A stretch of 64,000 bases of DNA from Pseudomonas sihuiensis. Its GTDB lineage: Bacteria; Pseudomonadota; Gammaproteobacteria; Pseudomonadales; Pseudomonadaceae. The DNA lies in NCBI RefSeq assembly GCF_900106015.1, contig NZ_LT629797.1:2542001-2606000 (forward strand), given 5' to 3'. The translations under genes and the position numbers were made by a program. Every line of letters begins with the position of its first letter. The first letter of the stretch is position 1. The notes under the pieces were generated by a model. The model was not told the DNA's origin and searched no databases. It saw only the letters and a list, made by a program, of their open reading frames with translations. Of this stretch, positions 41,061 through 50,800 are shown piece by piece.

Positions 41061-43115
41061 TTGAAGCTGGAATTGAAAAACAGCTTGTCACTCAAGTTGC
41101 TCCGCGTGGTGCTGTTGTCAGCACTCGTAGTAGGAGTGGTATTGAGTTGTGCGCAGATTGTCTTCGACGCCTACAAGACACGTCAGGCGGTGGCCAACGA
41201 TGCCCATCGCATCCTCGGCATGTTCCGCGACCCTTCGACCCAGGCGGTATACAGCCTGGACCGCGAGATGGGCATGCAGGTGATCGAGGGGCTGTTCCAG
41301 CACGAATCGGTGCGTCACGCCTCCATCGGCCACCCCAACGAACCCATGCTGGCCGAGCGCACTCGCGATCTGGCACAGATGCCGACTCGCTGGCTGACCG
41401 ACCCGATTCTCGGTCAGGAGCAGTTGTTCGCCACCAAGCTGGTCGGCCGCGGTCCTTACAGCGAGTATTACGGTGACCTCAACATCACCCTCGATACGGC
41501 GCCTTACGGCGAAAGCTTCGTCACCAACTCGGTGATCATCTTCATCTCAGGGGTGCTGCGCGCCATGGCCATGGGCCTGGTGCTCTATCTGGTCTATCAC
41601 TGGCTGCTGACCAAACCACTGTCGAAGATCATCGAGCACCTTACCAACATCAATCCCGACCGACCCAGCGAACACAAGCTGCCCATGCTCAAGGGCAACG
41701 AGAAGAACGAGTTGGGTTTGTGGATCAACACCGCCAACCAGTTGCTGGCCTCCATCGAGCGCAACACCCACCTGCGCCGTGAAGCCGAGAACAGCCTGCT
41801 GCGCATGGCTCAGTATGATTTTCTTACCGGCCTGCCCAACCGTCAGCAACTGCAACAGCAGCTCGATCAGATTCTCGAAGATGCCGGCCGTCTTCAGCGT
41901 CGCGTTGCCGTGCTCTGCGTCGGCCTGGATGACTTCAAGGGCATCAACGAACAATTCAGTTACCAGAGCGGCGACCAGTTGCTGCTCGCACTGTCCGACC
42001 GCCTGCGCAGCCATAGCGGCCGCCTCGGCGCACTGGCCCGTTTGGGCGGTGACCAGTTCGCCCTGGTTCAAGCCGATATCGAACAACCCTACGAAGCCGC
42101 CGAACTGGCGCAGAGCGTACTCGACGACCTGGAGCTGCCCTTCCTGCTCGATCAGCACGAAGTGCGCCTGCGCGCCACGATCGGCATCACCCTGTTCCCG
42201 GAAGATGGCGACAGCACCGAGAAGCTGCTGCAGAAAGCCGAACAGACCATGACCCTGGCCAAGAGTCGTTCGCGCAATCGCTACCAGTTCTACATCGCCA
42301 GCGTCGACAGCGAGATGCGGCGCCGCCGTGAGCTGGAAAAGGATCTGCGCGATGCCCTGGCGCAGAACCAGCTGCACCTGGTCTACCAGCCCCAGATAGA
42401 CTACCGCGACCACCGCGTGGTCGGCGTCGAAGCGCTGCTGCGCTGGCAGCACCCGCAACATGGTTTCGTCGCACCGGACTTGTTCATCCCGCTGGCCGAG
42501 CAGAACGGCACCATCATTCCCATCGGTGAATGGATTCTCGACCAGACCTGCCGCCAGCTGCGCGAATGGCATGACCAGGGCTTCAGCGATCTGCGCATGG
42601 CAATCAACCTGTCTACCGTGCAGTTGCACCACGCCGAGCTGCCGCGCGTGGTCAACAATCTGATGCAGGTCTACCGCCTGCCACCCAAAAGCCTGGAGCT
42701 GGAAGTCACTGAGACCGGCCTGATGGAAGACATCAGCACCGCCGCCCAGCATCTGCTCAGCCTACGCCGCTCCGGCGCACTGATCGCCATCGACGACTTC
42801 GGTACCGGTTATTCCTCGCTGAGCTATCTGAAAAGTCTGCCGCTGGACAAGATCAAGATCGACAAGAGCTTCGTCCAAGACCTGCTCGAAGACGAAGACG
42901 ACGCCACCATCGTTCGCGCTATCATCCAGCTGGGCAAGAGCCTGGGCATGCAAGTCATCGCCGAAGGCGTGGAAACCGCCGAGCAGGAGGCCTACATCAT
43001 CGCCCAGGGCTGCCATGAGGGTCAGGGCTACCTCTACAGCAAACCGCTGCCAGCGCGCGAGTTGACGCTGTTCCTCAAGCAATCGCGGCGCCTGAGCTCA
43101 GCCGCGACGCTCTAA
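41061..43115 (+). CDS. membrane-bound GGDEF/EAL protein (c-di-GMP phosphodiesterase, degenerate GGDEF)
   Basis: A 684-residue protein. TM1 is at about 8-30, followed by a periplasmic sensor of about 130 residues, TM2 near 165-190, a HAMP-like linker, GGDEF at about 250-410 and EAL at about 430-675. The GGDEF site reads LGGDQF, lacking the catalytic Glu, so diguanylate cyclase activity is unlikely. The EAL site is intact: VEALLRWQH, INLSTVQLHH, VTETGLME, IAIDDFGTGYSSLSYLKSLP. Hydrolysis of c-di-GMP is therefore expected. The start is TTG at 41061, because AAGGA lies 7 bases upstream; no ATG fits the N-terminal helix. Confidence 0.88.
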   Translation: MKLELKNSLSLKLLRVVLLSALVVGVVLSCAQIVFDAYKTRQAVANDAHRILGMFRDPSTQAVYSLDREMGMQVIEGLFQHESVRHASIGHPNEPMLAERTRDLAQMPTRWLTDPILGQEQLFATKLVGRGPYSEYYGDLNITLDTAPYGESFVTNSVIIFISGVLRAMAMGLVLYLVYHWLLTKPLSKIIEHLTNINPDRPSEHKLPMLKGNEKNELGLWINTANQLLASIERNTHLRREAENSLLRMAQYDFLTGLPNRQQLQQQLDQILEDAGRLQRRVAVLCVGLDDFKGINEQFSYQSGDQLLLALSDRLRSHSGRLGALARLGGDQFALVQADIEQPYEAAELAQSVLDDLELPFLLDQHEVRLRATIGITLFPEDGDSTEKLLQKAEQTMTLAKSRSRNRYQFYIASVDSEMRRRRELEKDLRDALAQNQLHLVYQPQIDYRDHRVVGVEALLRWQHPQHGFVAPDLFIPLAEQNGTIIPIGEWILDQTCRQLREWHDQGFSDLRMAINLSTVQLHHAELPRVVNNLMQVYRLPPKSLELEVTETGLMEDISTAAQHLLSLRRSGALIAIDDFGTGYSSLSYLKSLPLDKIKIDKSFVQDLLEDEDDATIVRAIIQLGKSLGMQVIAEGVETAEQEAYIIAQGCHEGQGYLYSKPLPARELTLFLKQSRRLSSAATL

Positions 43116-43128
43116 ACGTCACCCATAA

Positions 43129-43156
43129 AAAACGCCGCGATCAGTCGCGGCGTTTT
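43129..43156. terminator. bidirectional terminator
   Basis: AAAACGCCGCGA-TCAG-TCGCGGCGTTTT: a 12-base-pair stem with flanking A and T tracts between convergent genes (GGDEF/EAL and the GIDE protein). Confidence 0.93.
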
Positions 43157-43178
43157 CGTTCGAGCCCGCAAAACCAAC

Positions 43179-44081
43179 TCACCAGTGCTGCACACCCAGC
43201 AGCCAGGCCGTGGCCAATGCACCGACCACGCACAGTACGGCGCCGCCAGCGGCTTGCCAGTAAAAGCTGCGGGCCAGTTCGTCCTCTCCGCTGTTGGAGA
43301 GAATGAACGGCTGGCGCTCACCAGGCTTGGCCATCTGGTGCCGCGCCGGCTCGGAGGCCTTTTGCCGGTGCCGATTCTCGGCTTCCAGTTGCGCCGCCAA
43401 TCGCACGCGATTCCATTCCTGCTCGTCGAGCTCACCGTTGCCGTCACTGTCGAAACGCCGCAGCAGCCCAACGTAATCGCCCTTCCATTCGCGGATCACT
43501 TCGCCCTGAGCGGCATGCCTGTCGAACCCCTGCTGCGCAGCGCCGCGGGTGCGAAAGTCACCAATGGCATACAGCGGCTGGCCGACATGGAAGCGTTCTT
43601 CGCTGTAGCGATAGCGCTGGCCGCTGGTGAGAAAGCCGAACAATCCGGTCTTGGCCGGGCCCAGCGGGTGCCGCAGGTTGCCCTCCCAGACGTCACGCAC
43701 TGCCGCACGAATCTCGGCACCACGCGGGTCGATCAGGCATTCACCGGTGCCATCGACCAGGCGCAACCAGGCGTCACTGGCGCCGCTCTCGATTACCCGC
43801 CAGCTGCGCTTCTTGCCGCTGGAGCGATATTCCTCGATACGAAAGCGCCACCACAGGCAGGGTTTGCCAGTCAGTGGGCCACGCAACTGCATGTCTGGCA
43901 ACGCTTCGAGCACACCATAGAGTTCGACGTAACCCTGCGCCGCCGAGCGGATCTTCGAGGTGGGCGTATCGAGCAGATGGCGCGCCTGCGACCAACCCCG
44001 CAGGCACCACCAGGCACCGCCCAGGCAGGCACCGAGGGTGAACGTGAGGGTGAAGAAGCCGAAGGGGTCGACCTGCATCAT
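43179..44081 (-). CDS. GIDE-type membrane protein with EF-hand
   Basis: A 300-residue protein with membrane helices at about 8-27 and 274-296. Between them is a domain resembling the GIDE region of E3 ubiquitin ligase-like proteins (GYVELYGVLEALPDMQLRGP, GKPCLWWRFRIEEYRSSGKK, GECLIDPRGAEI). It also has a canonical calcium-binding EF-hand loop DSDGNGELDEQE (211-222). There is no RING domain, so ubiquitin activity is not implied. It follows lemA by 10 bases, and LemA-GIDE pairs recur in bacteria. Function unknown. Confidence 0.82.
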   Translation of the reverse strand: MMQVDPFGFFTLTFTLGACLGGAWWCLRGWSQARHLLDTPTSKIRSAAQGYVELYGVLEALPDMQLRGPLTGKPCLWWRFRIEEYRSSGKKRSWRVIESGASDAWLRLVDGTGECLIDPRGAEIRAAVRDVWEGNLRHPLGPAKTGLFGFLTSGQRYRYSEERFHVGQPLYAIGDFRTRGAAQQGFDRHAAQGEVIREWKGDYVGLLRRFDSDGNGELDEQEWNRVRLAAQLEAENRHRQKASEPARHQMAKPGERQPFILSNSGEDELARSFYWQAAGGAVLCVVGALATAWLLGVQHW

Positions 44082-44091
44082 CGGCAGGTTC

Positions 44092-44664
44092 TCAGTTGAA
44101 CAGTGATTTCATGTCTACGTCGGCTTTTTCCGCCTCGCTGAACACCAGCAGTTCGGCAGCCTGGAAGTTGAACAGGCGCGCGATGAGTACATCGGGGAAC
44201 TGCTCGATGCGCACGTTGTTGAGGTTGACCGCCTCGTTGTACAGCTCGCGGCGGTCGGCGATGCCGTTTTCAAGGCCGCTGATACGCTGCTGCAGATGCT
44301 GGAAACTGTCGTTGGCCTTCAGCTCAGGGTAGTTCTCGGCCAGGGCAAAGAGCTGACCGAGGCCCGCGCGCAGACCACTTTCGGCCTTGCCCAGGGCGCC
44401 GACATCATGTTGTTCGCGAGCACTGGCAACGGCACTACGCGCTGCAATCACCCGCTCCAGCGTCGAACCTTCGTACTGCATGTACTGCTTGCAGGTTTCA
44501 ACCAGCTTGGGCAGTTCATCGTGTCGCTGCTTGAGCAGCACGTCGATGTTCGACCAGGCCTTGCTCACGCCATGCTTGAGGCGTACCAGCCCGTTGTACA
44601 GCGACACCGCGTAGGCGCCGAGCAGAACGAGGACAACGATGATTATCACGGCGGTCAGGCTCAT
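44092..44664 (-). CDS. lemA: LemA family protein
   Basis: A 190-residue protein with one N-terminal helix (AVIIIVVLVLLGAYAVSLYN). A four-helix LemA domain follows, with LVRLKHGVSKAWSNIDVLLK, QRHDELPKLVETCKQYMQYE and the C-terminal NNVRIEQFPDVLIARLFNFQ. LemA proteins are membrane-anchored with a mostly cytosolic or periplasmic helical bundle; the biochemical role is unknown. It is the first gene of a two-gene unit with the GIDE/EF-hand protein. An AGAAAAC sequence precedes the start, a weak ribosome site. Confidence 0.93.
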   Translation of the reverse strand: MSLTAVIIIVVLVLLGAYAVSLYNGLVRLKHGVSKAWSNIDVLLKQRHDELPKLVETCKQYMQYEGSTLERVIAARSAVASAREQHDVGALGKAESGLRAGLGQLFALAENYPELKANDSFQHLQQRISGLENGIADRRELYNEAVNLNNVRIEQFPDVLIARLFNFQAAELLVFSEAEKADVDMKSLFN

Positions 44665-44769
44665 GCAGTTTTCTCCAGGCAGAACTGCGAATCGGGTGCT
44701 GGCATTCTAACGGCAACGAGGCAGCCCGGTAGCGATATCCCGCACAGCGACGAATAATGGCCTTTACAC

Positions 44770-44792
44770 ATAATGCGAAACATTTGCATTAT
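44770..44792. promoter_or_regulatory. Fur box upstream of the imelysin gene
   Basis: ATAATGCGAAA-CATTTGCATTAT is a strong imperfect palindrome with the ATAATG/CATTAT ends and CAT core of Pseudomonas Fur boxes. It lies 63-85 bases before the imelysin ATG. Iron repression is predicted. Confidence 0.8.
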
Positions 44793-44854
44793 GTTGCAGT
44801 TTTTCAGGTACCACTGAGTACCGTCCACATTTCGTACATGTAAAGGACCCCGCC

Positions 44855-46192
44855 ATGATTCGTATGCCTCTGGCCTCCGCCAGCCTGCTGGCCATCGCCA
44901 TTTCCCTCGCTGGCTGTGGCGAAGACAAAGCCCCCGCGACCCAGGCAGCTGCTCCTGCTGCCGCCACCGAGAGCGCGGCGCCAGCCACTGCGGCGAAGGT
45001 CGACGAAGCAGCGGCGAAGGCCGTGGTCAACCATTACGCCGATCTGGCCCTGGCGGTGTTCAGTGACGCCGCCAGCACCGGCAAGGCCCTGCAGACTGCC
45101 GTCGATGCACTGCTTGCCGATCCCAGCGAAGCGACTCTGAAAGCTGCGCGCGAAGCCTGGCTGGCCGCACGCGTGCCCTACATGCAGACCGAAGTGTTCC
45201 GTTTCGGTAACCCGGTGGTCGACGAATGGGAAGGTCAGCTCAACGCCTGGCCGCTGGACGAAGGCCTGATCGACTACGTGGCCGAGGACTACCAGCACGC
45301 CCTGGGTAACCCGGGCGCGCAAGCCAACATCATCGCCAACACCGAGATCCAGGTGGGTGAAGACAAGATCGACGTCAGCGAAATCACCGGCGAGCTGCTG
45401 GCCAGCCTGAACGAGCTGGGCGGCTCCGAAGCCAACGTTGCCACCGGCTACCACGCCATCGAATTCCTGCTCTGGGGCCAGGACCTCAACGGCACCGAGC
45501 CAGGCGCCGGCGAGCGTCCCTACACCGACTACGTGGTGGGTGAAGGCGCTACCGGTGGCCACAACGAGCGCCGCCGCGCCTTCCTCAAGGCGGCTACCGA
45601 CCTGCTGGTCAGTGACCTGAACGACATGGTCGAGCAGTGGAAAGACGGAGCCGAAGGCAACTACCGCAGCGAGCTGGTCGCCGAGTCGGCCGACAACGGT
45701 CTGCGCAAGATGCTGTTCGGCATGGGCAGCCTGTCGCTCGGCGAACTGGCGGGCGAGCGCATGAAGGTCGCTCTGGAAGCCAACTCCACCGAAGACGAGC
45801 ACGACTGCTTCAGCGACAACACCCACAACTCGCACTTCTACAACGGCAAAGGCATTCGTAACGTCTACCTGGGCGAGTACAAGAAGGTCGACGGCAGCAC
45901 CCTGACCGGCCCGAGCCTGTCCGAGCTGGTGGCCAAGGCTGACGCCCAGGCCGACGCCACGCTCAAGGCCGACCTGCAGGAAACCGAAGCCAAGCTGCAG
46001 GCACTGGTCGACAGCGCCGAGAAGAACAACGTGCACTTCGACCAGCTGATCGCGGAAGGCAATGCCGAAGGCCAGCAACTGGTGCGTGACGCCATCGCTG
46101 CCCTGGTCAAGCAGACCGGCGCCATCGAGCAGGCTGCGGGCAAACTGGGCATCAGCGACCTGAACCCGGACACCGCCGATCACGAATTCTGA
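44855..46192 (+). CDS. icmP: imelysin family lipoprotein, IcmP-type
   Basis: A 445-residue lipoprotein (MIRMPLASASLLAIAISLAG then C; lipobox LAGC) with an Ala/Pro-rich linker of about 30 residues and the full imelysin domain. The family motif GxHxxE is intact in GYHAIEFLLWGQDL, and VPYMQTEVFRFGNPVVDEWE is typical. It resembles the P. aeruginosa insulin-cleaving membrane protein, now regarded as an iron-uptake-linked protein. A Fur box precedes it and a strong terminator follows. In related genomes I recall it beside the di-haem/imelysin/DUF1513 genes; here they are 34 kb away. Confidence 0.92.
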   Translation: MIRMPLASASLLAIAISLAGCGEDKAPATQAAAPAAATESAAPATAAKVDEAAAKAVVNHYADLALAVFSDAASTGKALQTAVDALLADPSEATLKAAREAWLAARVPYMQTEVFRFGNPVVDEWEGQLNAWPLDEGLIDYVAEDYQHALGNPGAQANIIANTEIQVGEDKIDVSEITGELLASLNELGGSEANVATGYHAIEFLLWGQDLNGTEPGAGERPYTDYVVGEGATGGHNERRRAFLKAATDLLVSDLNDMVEQWKDGAEGNYRSELVAESADNGLRKMLFGMGSLSLGELAGERMKVALEANSTEDEHDCFSDNTHNSHFYNGKGIRNVYLGEYKKVDGSTLTGPSLSELVAKADAQADATLKADLQETEAKLQALVDSAEKNNVHFDQLIAEGNAEGQQLVRDAIAALVKQTGAIEQAAGKLGISDLNPDTADHEF

Positions 46193-46208
46193 TCAACATA
46201 GCGGGCTG

Positions 46209-46245
46209 AAAAAGCCGGCGCCCCGATAAGGAGCGCCGGCTTTTT
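46209..46245 (+). terminator. terminator of the IcmP-type imelysin gene
   Basis: AAAAAGCCGGCGC and GCGCCGGCTTTTT are perfect 13-base arms around an 11-base loop, ending in a T tract. It can serve both this gene and the convergent araC-type gene. Confidence 0.93.
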
Positions 46246-46270
46246 CATGCCTGGTCCTTTTTGCCTGCTG

Positions 46271-47098
46271 TCAGCTCCGGGCCACCGCGCTGCGATATTC
46301 GCCAGGGCTCACGCCATAAACCTGCTTGAACTGCCGCGACAAGTGACTCTGATCGGCGAAGCCCAACTGCATCGCCACAGCGACCGCCGTGCAACCCGTC
46401 TTTAGCAATGCCCGCGCCTGTTCGAGGCGACGCTGTTTGAGCCAGGCATGCGGCGGCAAGCCGGTCGCGCGGCGAAATACGCGCGCGAAGTGAAAAGGTG
46501 AGAGGTTGACCGCAGCCGCCAGTTCCTCCAGCGAGGGCGGCTCGATCAGCCGCTCGGCGAGCATCTGCTTGGCACAAGCCACTGCCCAGGGCTCACGCCC
46601 AGGCGCAGGTGGTTCGGCAAGCTGCGCATGGTGCTGAAACAGCAGCAGAATCGCCTCACGCCAGGCCAGTTGCTGCTGCAGCGCCTCAGCACCGCCCTCG
46701 AGCAGTTGGTGCAGTTGCAGAAAGGCCGCATGCAAACGTGGATCATGCAGCACGCTGAAGGCAAACGACGGCATGCCAGCCTTGGCCAGGCCCAACTCCT
46801 GCAACGCCCCCAGTACCTGGGCGTTGTCGGGATAAAAACCGCGATAGCGCCAGCCGTCTTCGTGCGCCTTGGAGCCGGTGTGCACTTCGTCAGGGTTGAT
46901 CAGCACCATGCTGCCCTGCGGCGCCAGGTGATCGCAGCCACGGTGGCGAAAGCGCTGGGCGCCATGCTCGATCACGGTGAACACGAACCCTTCATGTACG
47001 TGCGGAGCGAAGCGCTGTTCAAGGTAGCGCGCCTGCAACAGCTCGACGCCGCTCAATGCGGAAGCTTGCCAGAAGCGGGTCTGCTCGCGACTGTGCAT
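46271..47098 (-). CDS. AraC-family transcriptional regulator
   Basis: A 275-residue regulator. The N-terminal cupin-like sensor domain includes ARYLEQRFAPHVHEGFVFTV and GSMVLINPDEVHTGSKAHED. The C-terminal double helix-turn-helix spans about 180-270, with LEELAAAVNLSPFHFARVFR and FADQSHLSRQFKQVYGVSPG. Regulators of this layout often control amino-acid exporters (LysE type) or efflux genes, but no such neighbour is present. It starts at ATG 47098, six bases after the GNAT gene ends, so the two form an operon. Confidence 0.88.
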   Translation of the reverse strand: MHSREQTRFWQASALSGVELLQARYLEQRFAPHVHEGFVFTVIEHGAQRFRHRGCDHLAPQGSMVLINPDEVHTGSKAHEDGWRYRGFYPDNAQVLGALQELGLAKAGMPSFAFSVLHDPRLHAAFLQLHQLLEGGAEALQQQLAWREAILLLFQHHAQLAEPPAPGREPWAVACAKQMLAERLIEPPSLEELAAAVNLSPFHFARVFRRATGLPPHAWLKQRRLEQARALLKTGCTAVAVAMQLGFADQSHLSRQFKQVYGVSPGEYRSAVARS

Positions 47099-47103
47099 CA
47101 GGC

Positions 47104-47673
47104 TCAGGCGTTGAAGCCCGCCTCCATGGCTCCACGCAGCGCCGGCCATTCCAGGTCGGTGATGCTGTACAGCACGGTGTCATCGAGTCGGCCATCAGCC
47201 AGGCGGCGATGGTTGCGCAGCAACCCTTCACGAACGGCGCCAAGCTTCTCGATGGCGCGTTGCGAACGCAGGTTGCTGGCGGCGGTTTTCAGTTGCACGC
47301 GAACCATGCCCCAATTTTCGAAAGCGTGCTTGAGCATCAAGTACTTGATGCTGGTGTTCAACCCGCTGCCATGCTGGCCGCGGTCGAGCCAGGTCCAGCC
47401 GATTTCACAGGCCGGCAGGGTGTTCATGAAGTCGGCGAAGCGGGTGGTGCCTACCAACTCGTCACCCAGACGAATGACGAACGGCAGTGCCCGCTGCTCG
47501 CGCATATCGGCCAGGGCGCTGCGGTACCAGTCCAGTCGCTGGGTGCCGCTCATGTACAGCAGCTCCTCGCGGTTGGCTTCGGCCAGCGCCACCAGCGCGG
47601 GGATATCCGCGTCAGAGAGCGGTTCCAGGCGCAGAGCGCCACGTTGCAAAGTCACCAGCTGCGGCTTGAACAT
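47104..47673 (-). CDS. GNAT family N-acetyltransferase (RimJ/RimL-like)
   Basis: A 189-residue acetyltransferase with the GNAT_3-type pattern GALRLEPLSDADIPALVALA, LPFVIRLGDELVGTTRFADF and the acetyl-CoA-binding region GQHGSGLNTSIKYLMLKHAF. A terminal LKTAASNLRSQRAIEKLGAV helix follows. The substrate could be a protein N-terminus or a small amine; it cannot be assigned. It is co-directional with the AraC-type gene six bases downstream. Confidence 0.88.
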   Translation of the reverse strand: MFKPQLVTLQRGALRLEPLSDADIPALVALAEANREELLYMSGTQRLDWYRSALADMREQRALPFVIRLGDELVGTTRFADFMNTLPACEIGWTWLDRGQHGSGLNTSIKYLMLKHAFENWGMVRVQLKTAASNLRSQRAIEKLGAVREGLLRNHRRLADGRLDDTVLYSITDLEWPALRGAMEAGFNA

Positions 47674-47776
47674 AGAGCTTCCTCAGGGTCCTTCCTTGGG
47701 CAGAATCGCAAACGCGCCAAGCTATCAGCCCCTGCGCTGCTGCACAATCGAGTCCCGTCGCAAAGCACACCTGCTT

Positions 47777-47798
47777 GGCTGCGACCTTGGTCGCAGCC
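47777..47798. repeat. perfect 10-bp hairpin in the gnat/kinase divergent region
   Basis: GGCTGCGACC-TT-GGTCGCAGCC is a perfect inverted repeat without a T tract, in the 216-base divergent region between the GNAT gene and the hybrid kinase gene. It could be an attenuator or protein-binding site on the kinase leader. Confidence 0.5.
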
Positions 47799-47889
47799 GA
47801 CAGCGCCCGGCTTTGTGCAACACTGATCAACATCGGCCTCGCCTCGGCGGCCAGGCTCATTTCGTTTCACTGCGCGTTTCGGAGTCTGC

Positions 47890-50800
47890 ATGTCGCTGTC
47901 CCCCGGGTTGATCGCCGCGGTCGCCCTGATCTACATGGCCATTCTTTTCGCCATCGCCTTCTATGGTGACCGCCGCAGCACGCCCATGCCGCCGAAGATC
48001 CGTGCCTGGGTGTACTCGCTGTCGCTGGCCGTTTACTGCACCAGCTGGACCTTCTTCGGCGCCGTCGGCCAGGCCGCCGAACAGCTATGGTCGTTCCTGC
48101 CGATCTACCTCGGGCCGACCATTCTGCTGCTGACCATGCCCTGGGTACTGCAGAAGATGGTGATGATCAGCAAGCAGGAGAACATCACCTCCATCGCCGA
48201 CTTCATCGCCGCGCGCTACGGCAAGTCGCAGTCGCTGGCCATCGTGGTGGCGCTGATCTGCCTGGTCGGCGTGTTGCCCTACATCGCCCTGCAGCTCAAG
48301 GGCATCGTGCTCGGCGTCAATCTGCTGATCGGTGTACATGCCCAGGACACCGGCACCAGCGCTCAGGACACCGCGCTGATCGTGTCACTGGCTCTGGCGT
48401 TGTTCACCATTCTGTTCGGCACCCGCAACCTAGACGTCACCGAGCACCATCGCGGCATGGTGCTGGCGATTGCCTTCGAGTCGCTGGTCAAGTTGCTGGC
48501 CTTCCTCGCCGTTGGCGCCTTCGTCACCTTCGGCCTGTACAACGGCTTCCACGATCTGCTCGACAAGGCACACAACACCGCCGAGCTGGACGCCTTCTGG
48601 AACGAGGCGGTGAACTGGCCGGCGATGCTGGTACAGACCGGCATGGCGATGATCGCCATCATCTGTCTGCCGCGGCAGTTCCACGTCACAGTGGTGGAGA
48701 ACATCGAGCCCAAGGACCTGCGCCTGGCGCGCTGGGTATTCCCCGCCTACCTGATGCTGGCTGCGCTGTTCGTCGTGCCTATCGCCCTCGCCGGGCAGAT
48801 GCTGCTGCCGGCAGGCGTGACACCGGACTCCTTCGTCATCAGCCTGCCGCTGGCCGAAGCCCATCCAAGTCTGGCGGTGCTGGCCTTCATCGGCGGCGCG
48901 TCGGCCGCTACCGGCATGGTGATCGTCGCCTCGGTGGCATTGTCGACCATGATCTCCAACGACATGCTGCTACCCTGGCTGCTGCGCCGGCAGAGCACCG
49001 AGCGGCCGTTCGAGGCCTTCCGTCACTGGATGCTCACCGCGCGCCGGGTCAGCATCGTGCTGATCCTGCTGCTGGCCTATGTCTGCTACCGCCTGCTCGG
49101 CGAAGGCGCCAGCCTGGCCACCATTGGCCAGGTGTCGTTTGCCGCCATTGGCCAACTGGCCCCCGCCATGTTCGGCGCGCTGGTGTGGAAACAGGCCAAC
49201 CGCCGCGGCGTGTTCGCTGGCCTGATCTTCGGTGCCATGCTCTGGTTCTACACCCTGGTACTGCCACTGGCGGCACGCGGCATGGGCTGGTCGCTGGACA
49301 GCTTCCCCGGCCTGACCACCCTGCTCTACGCCCCCATCGGCCTGCAGGTTGATCCGCTGACGCGTGGCGTGGTGCTGTCACTGGCCGGCAACCTGCTGCT
49401 GTTCGCCTGGGTTTCCTGGTTCTCGCGTACCCGCGTTTCCGAGCATTGGCAGGCCGGGCGCTTCATCGGCCATGACCTGGGCACCAAACCCAGCAACCGC
49501 AGCCTGCTGGCAGTGCAGGTGGCCGACCTGCTGATGCTGTCCAGCCGTTTCGTCGGCGAAGAACGCGCACGCCAGAGCTTCAACCGCTTCGCCCTGCGCC
49601 AGGGCAAAGGCAAGGACTTCGATCCCAACCAGCCGGCCAATAGCGAGTGGATCGCCCACACCGAACGTCTGCTCGCCGGTGTGCTGGGCGCCTCCTCGAC
49701 CCGCGCGGTGGTCAAGGCCGCCATCGAAGGCCGTGAGATGCAGGTCGAGGATGTGGTGCGCATCGTCGACGAAGCCAGCGAGGTGCTGCAGTTCAACCGC
49801 GCCCTGCTGCAGGGTGCGATCGAGAACATCACCCAGGGCATCAGCGTGGTTGACCAGAACCTGCGCCTGGTGGCCTGGAACCACCGTTATCTGGAGTTGT
49901 TCGAGTACCCCGAGGGCCTGATCTACGTCGGTCGGCCGATTGCCGAGATCATCCGCTTCAATGCCGAACGCGGCATGCTCGGCAGCGGTGACCTGGAGGA
50001 GAACGTCGCCAAGCGTCTGTACTGGATGCGCCAGGGCACGGCACACAGCTATGAACGGGTATTCCCCAACGGCCGGGTGATCGAGCTGATCGGCAACCCC
50101 ATGCCCGGTGGTGGTTTCGTCATGAGTTTCACCGACATCACCGAGTTCCGCGAAGCCGAGCGCGCCCTCAAGGACGCCAACGAAAGCCTCGAACGACGGG
50201 TTGCCGAACGCACCCATGAGCTGTCGAAGCTGAACCAGGCACTGACCGAAGCCAAGGCCCACGCCGAAGCCGCCAACCAGTCGAAAACGCGCTTCCTCGC
50301 CGCGGTCAGCCATGACCTGATGCAACCGCTCAACGCAGCGCGGCTGTTCTCAGCCGCGCTGGCCCACCAGGATGACGCCCTGCCCAACGAAGCCCAGGAG
50401 CTGGTCCGGCATCTGGACAGCTCGTTGCGTTCGGCAGAGGACCTGATCACCGACCTGCTGGACATCTCACGTCTGGAAAACGGCCGAATCACCCCGGATC
50501 GCCACGCCTTCGCCCTCTCCAGCCTGTTCGATACCCTCGCCGCCGAGTTTGGCGTGCTGGCCGCCGAACAGGGTATCGACCTGCGCGTGCACGGCAGTCG
50601 GCAGTGGATCGACAGCGACATCAAGCTGCTGCGCCGGGTGCTGCAGAACTTCCTGACCAACGCCTTCCGTTACGCCAAGGGCCGCGTGGTGCTGGGCGTG
50701 CGCCGTGAAGGCGGACAATTGCGCCTGGAAGTCTGGGACCGCGGCATGGGTATCCCCGAAGACAAGCGCAAGGTGATCTTCGAGGAGTTCAAGCGCCTCG

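Noticed and set aside
47612..47860. Open frame of 82 codons on the minus strand between GNAT and kinase genes
   Set aside because: It overlaps the GNAT start, lacks a ribosome site and recognisable pattern, and several frames are open there by composition.
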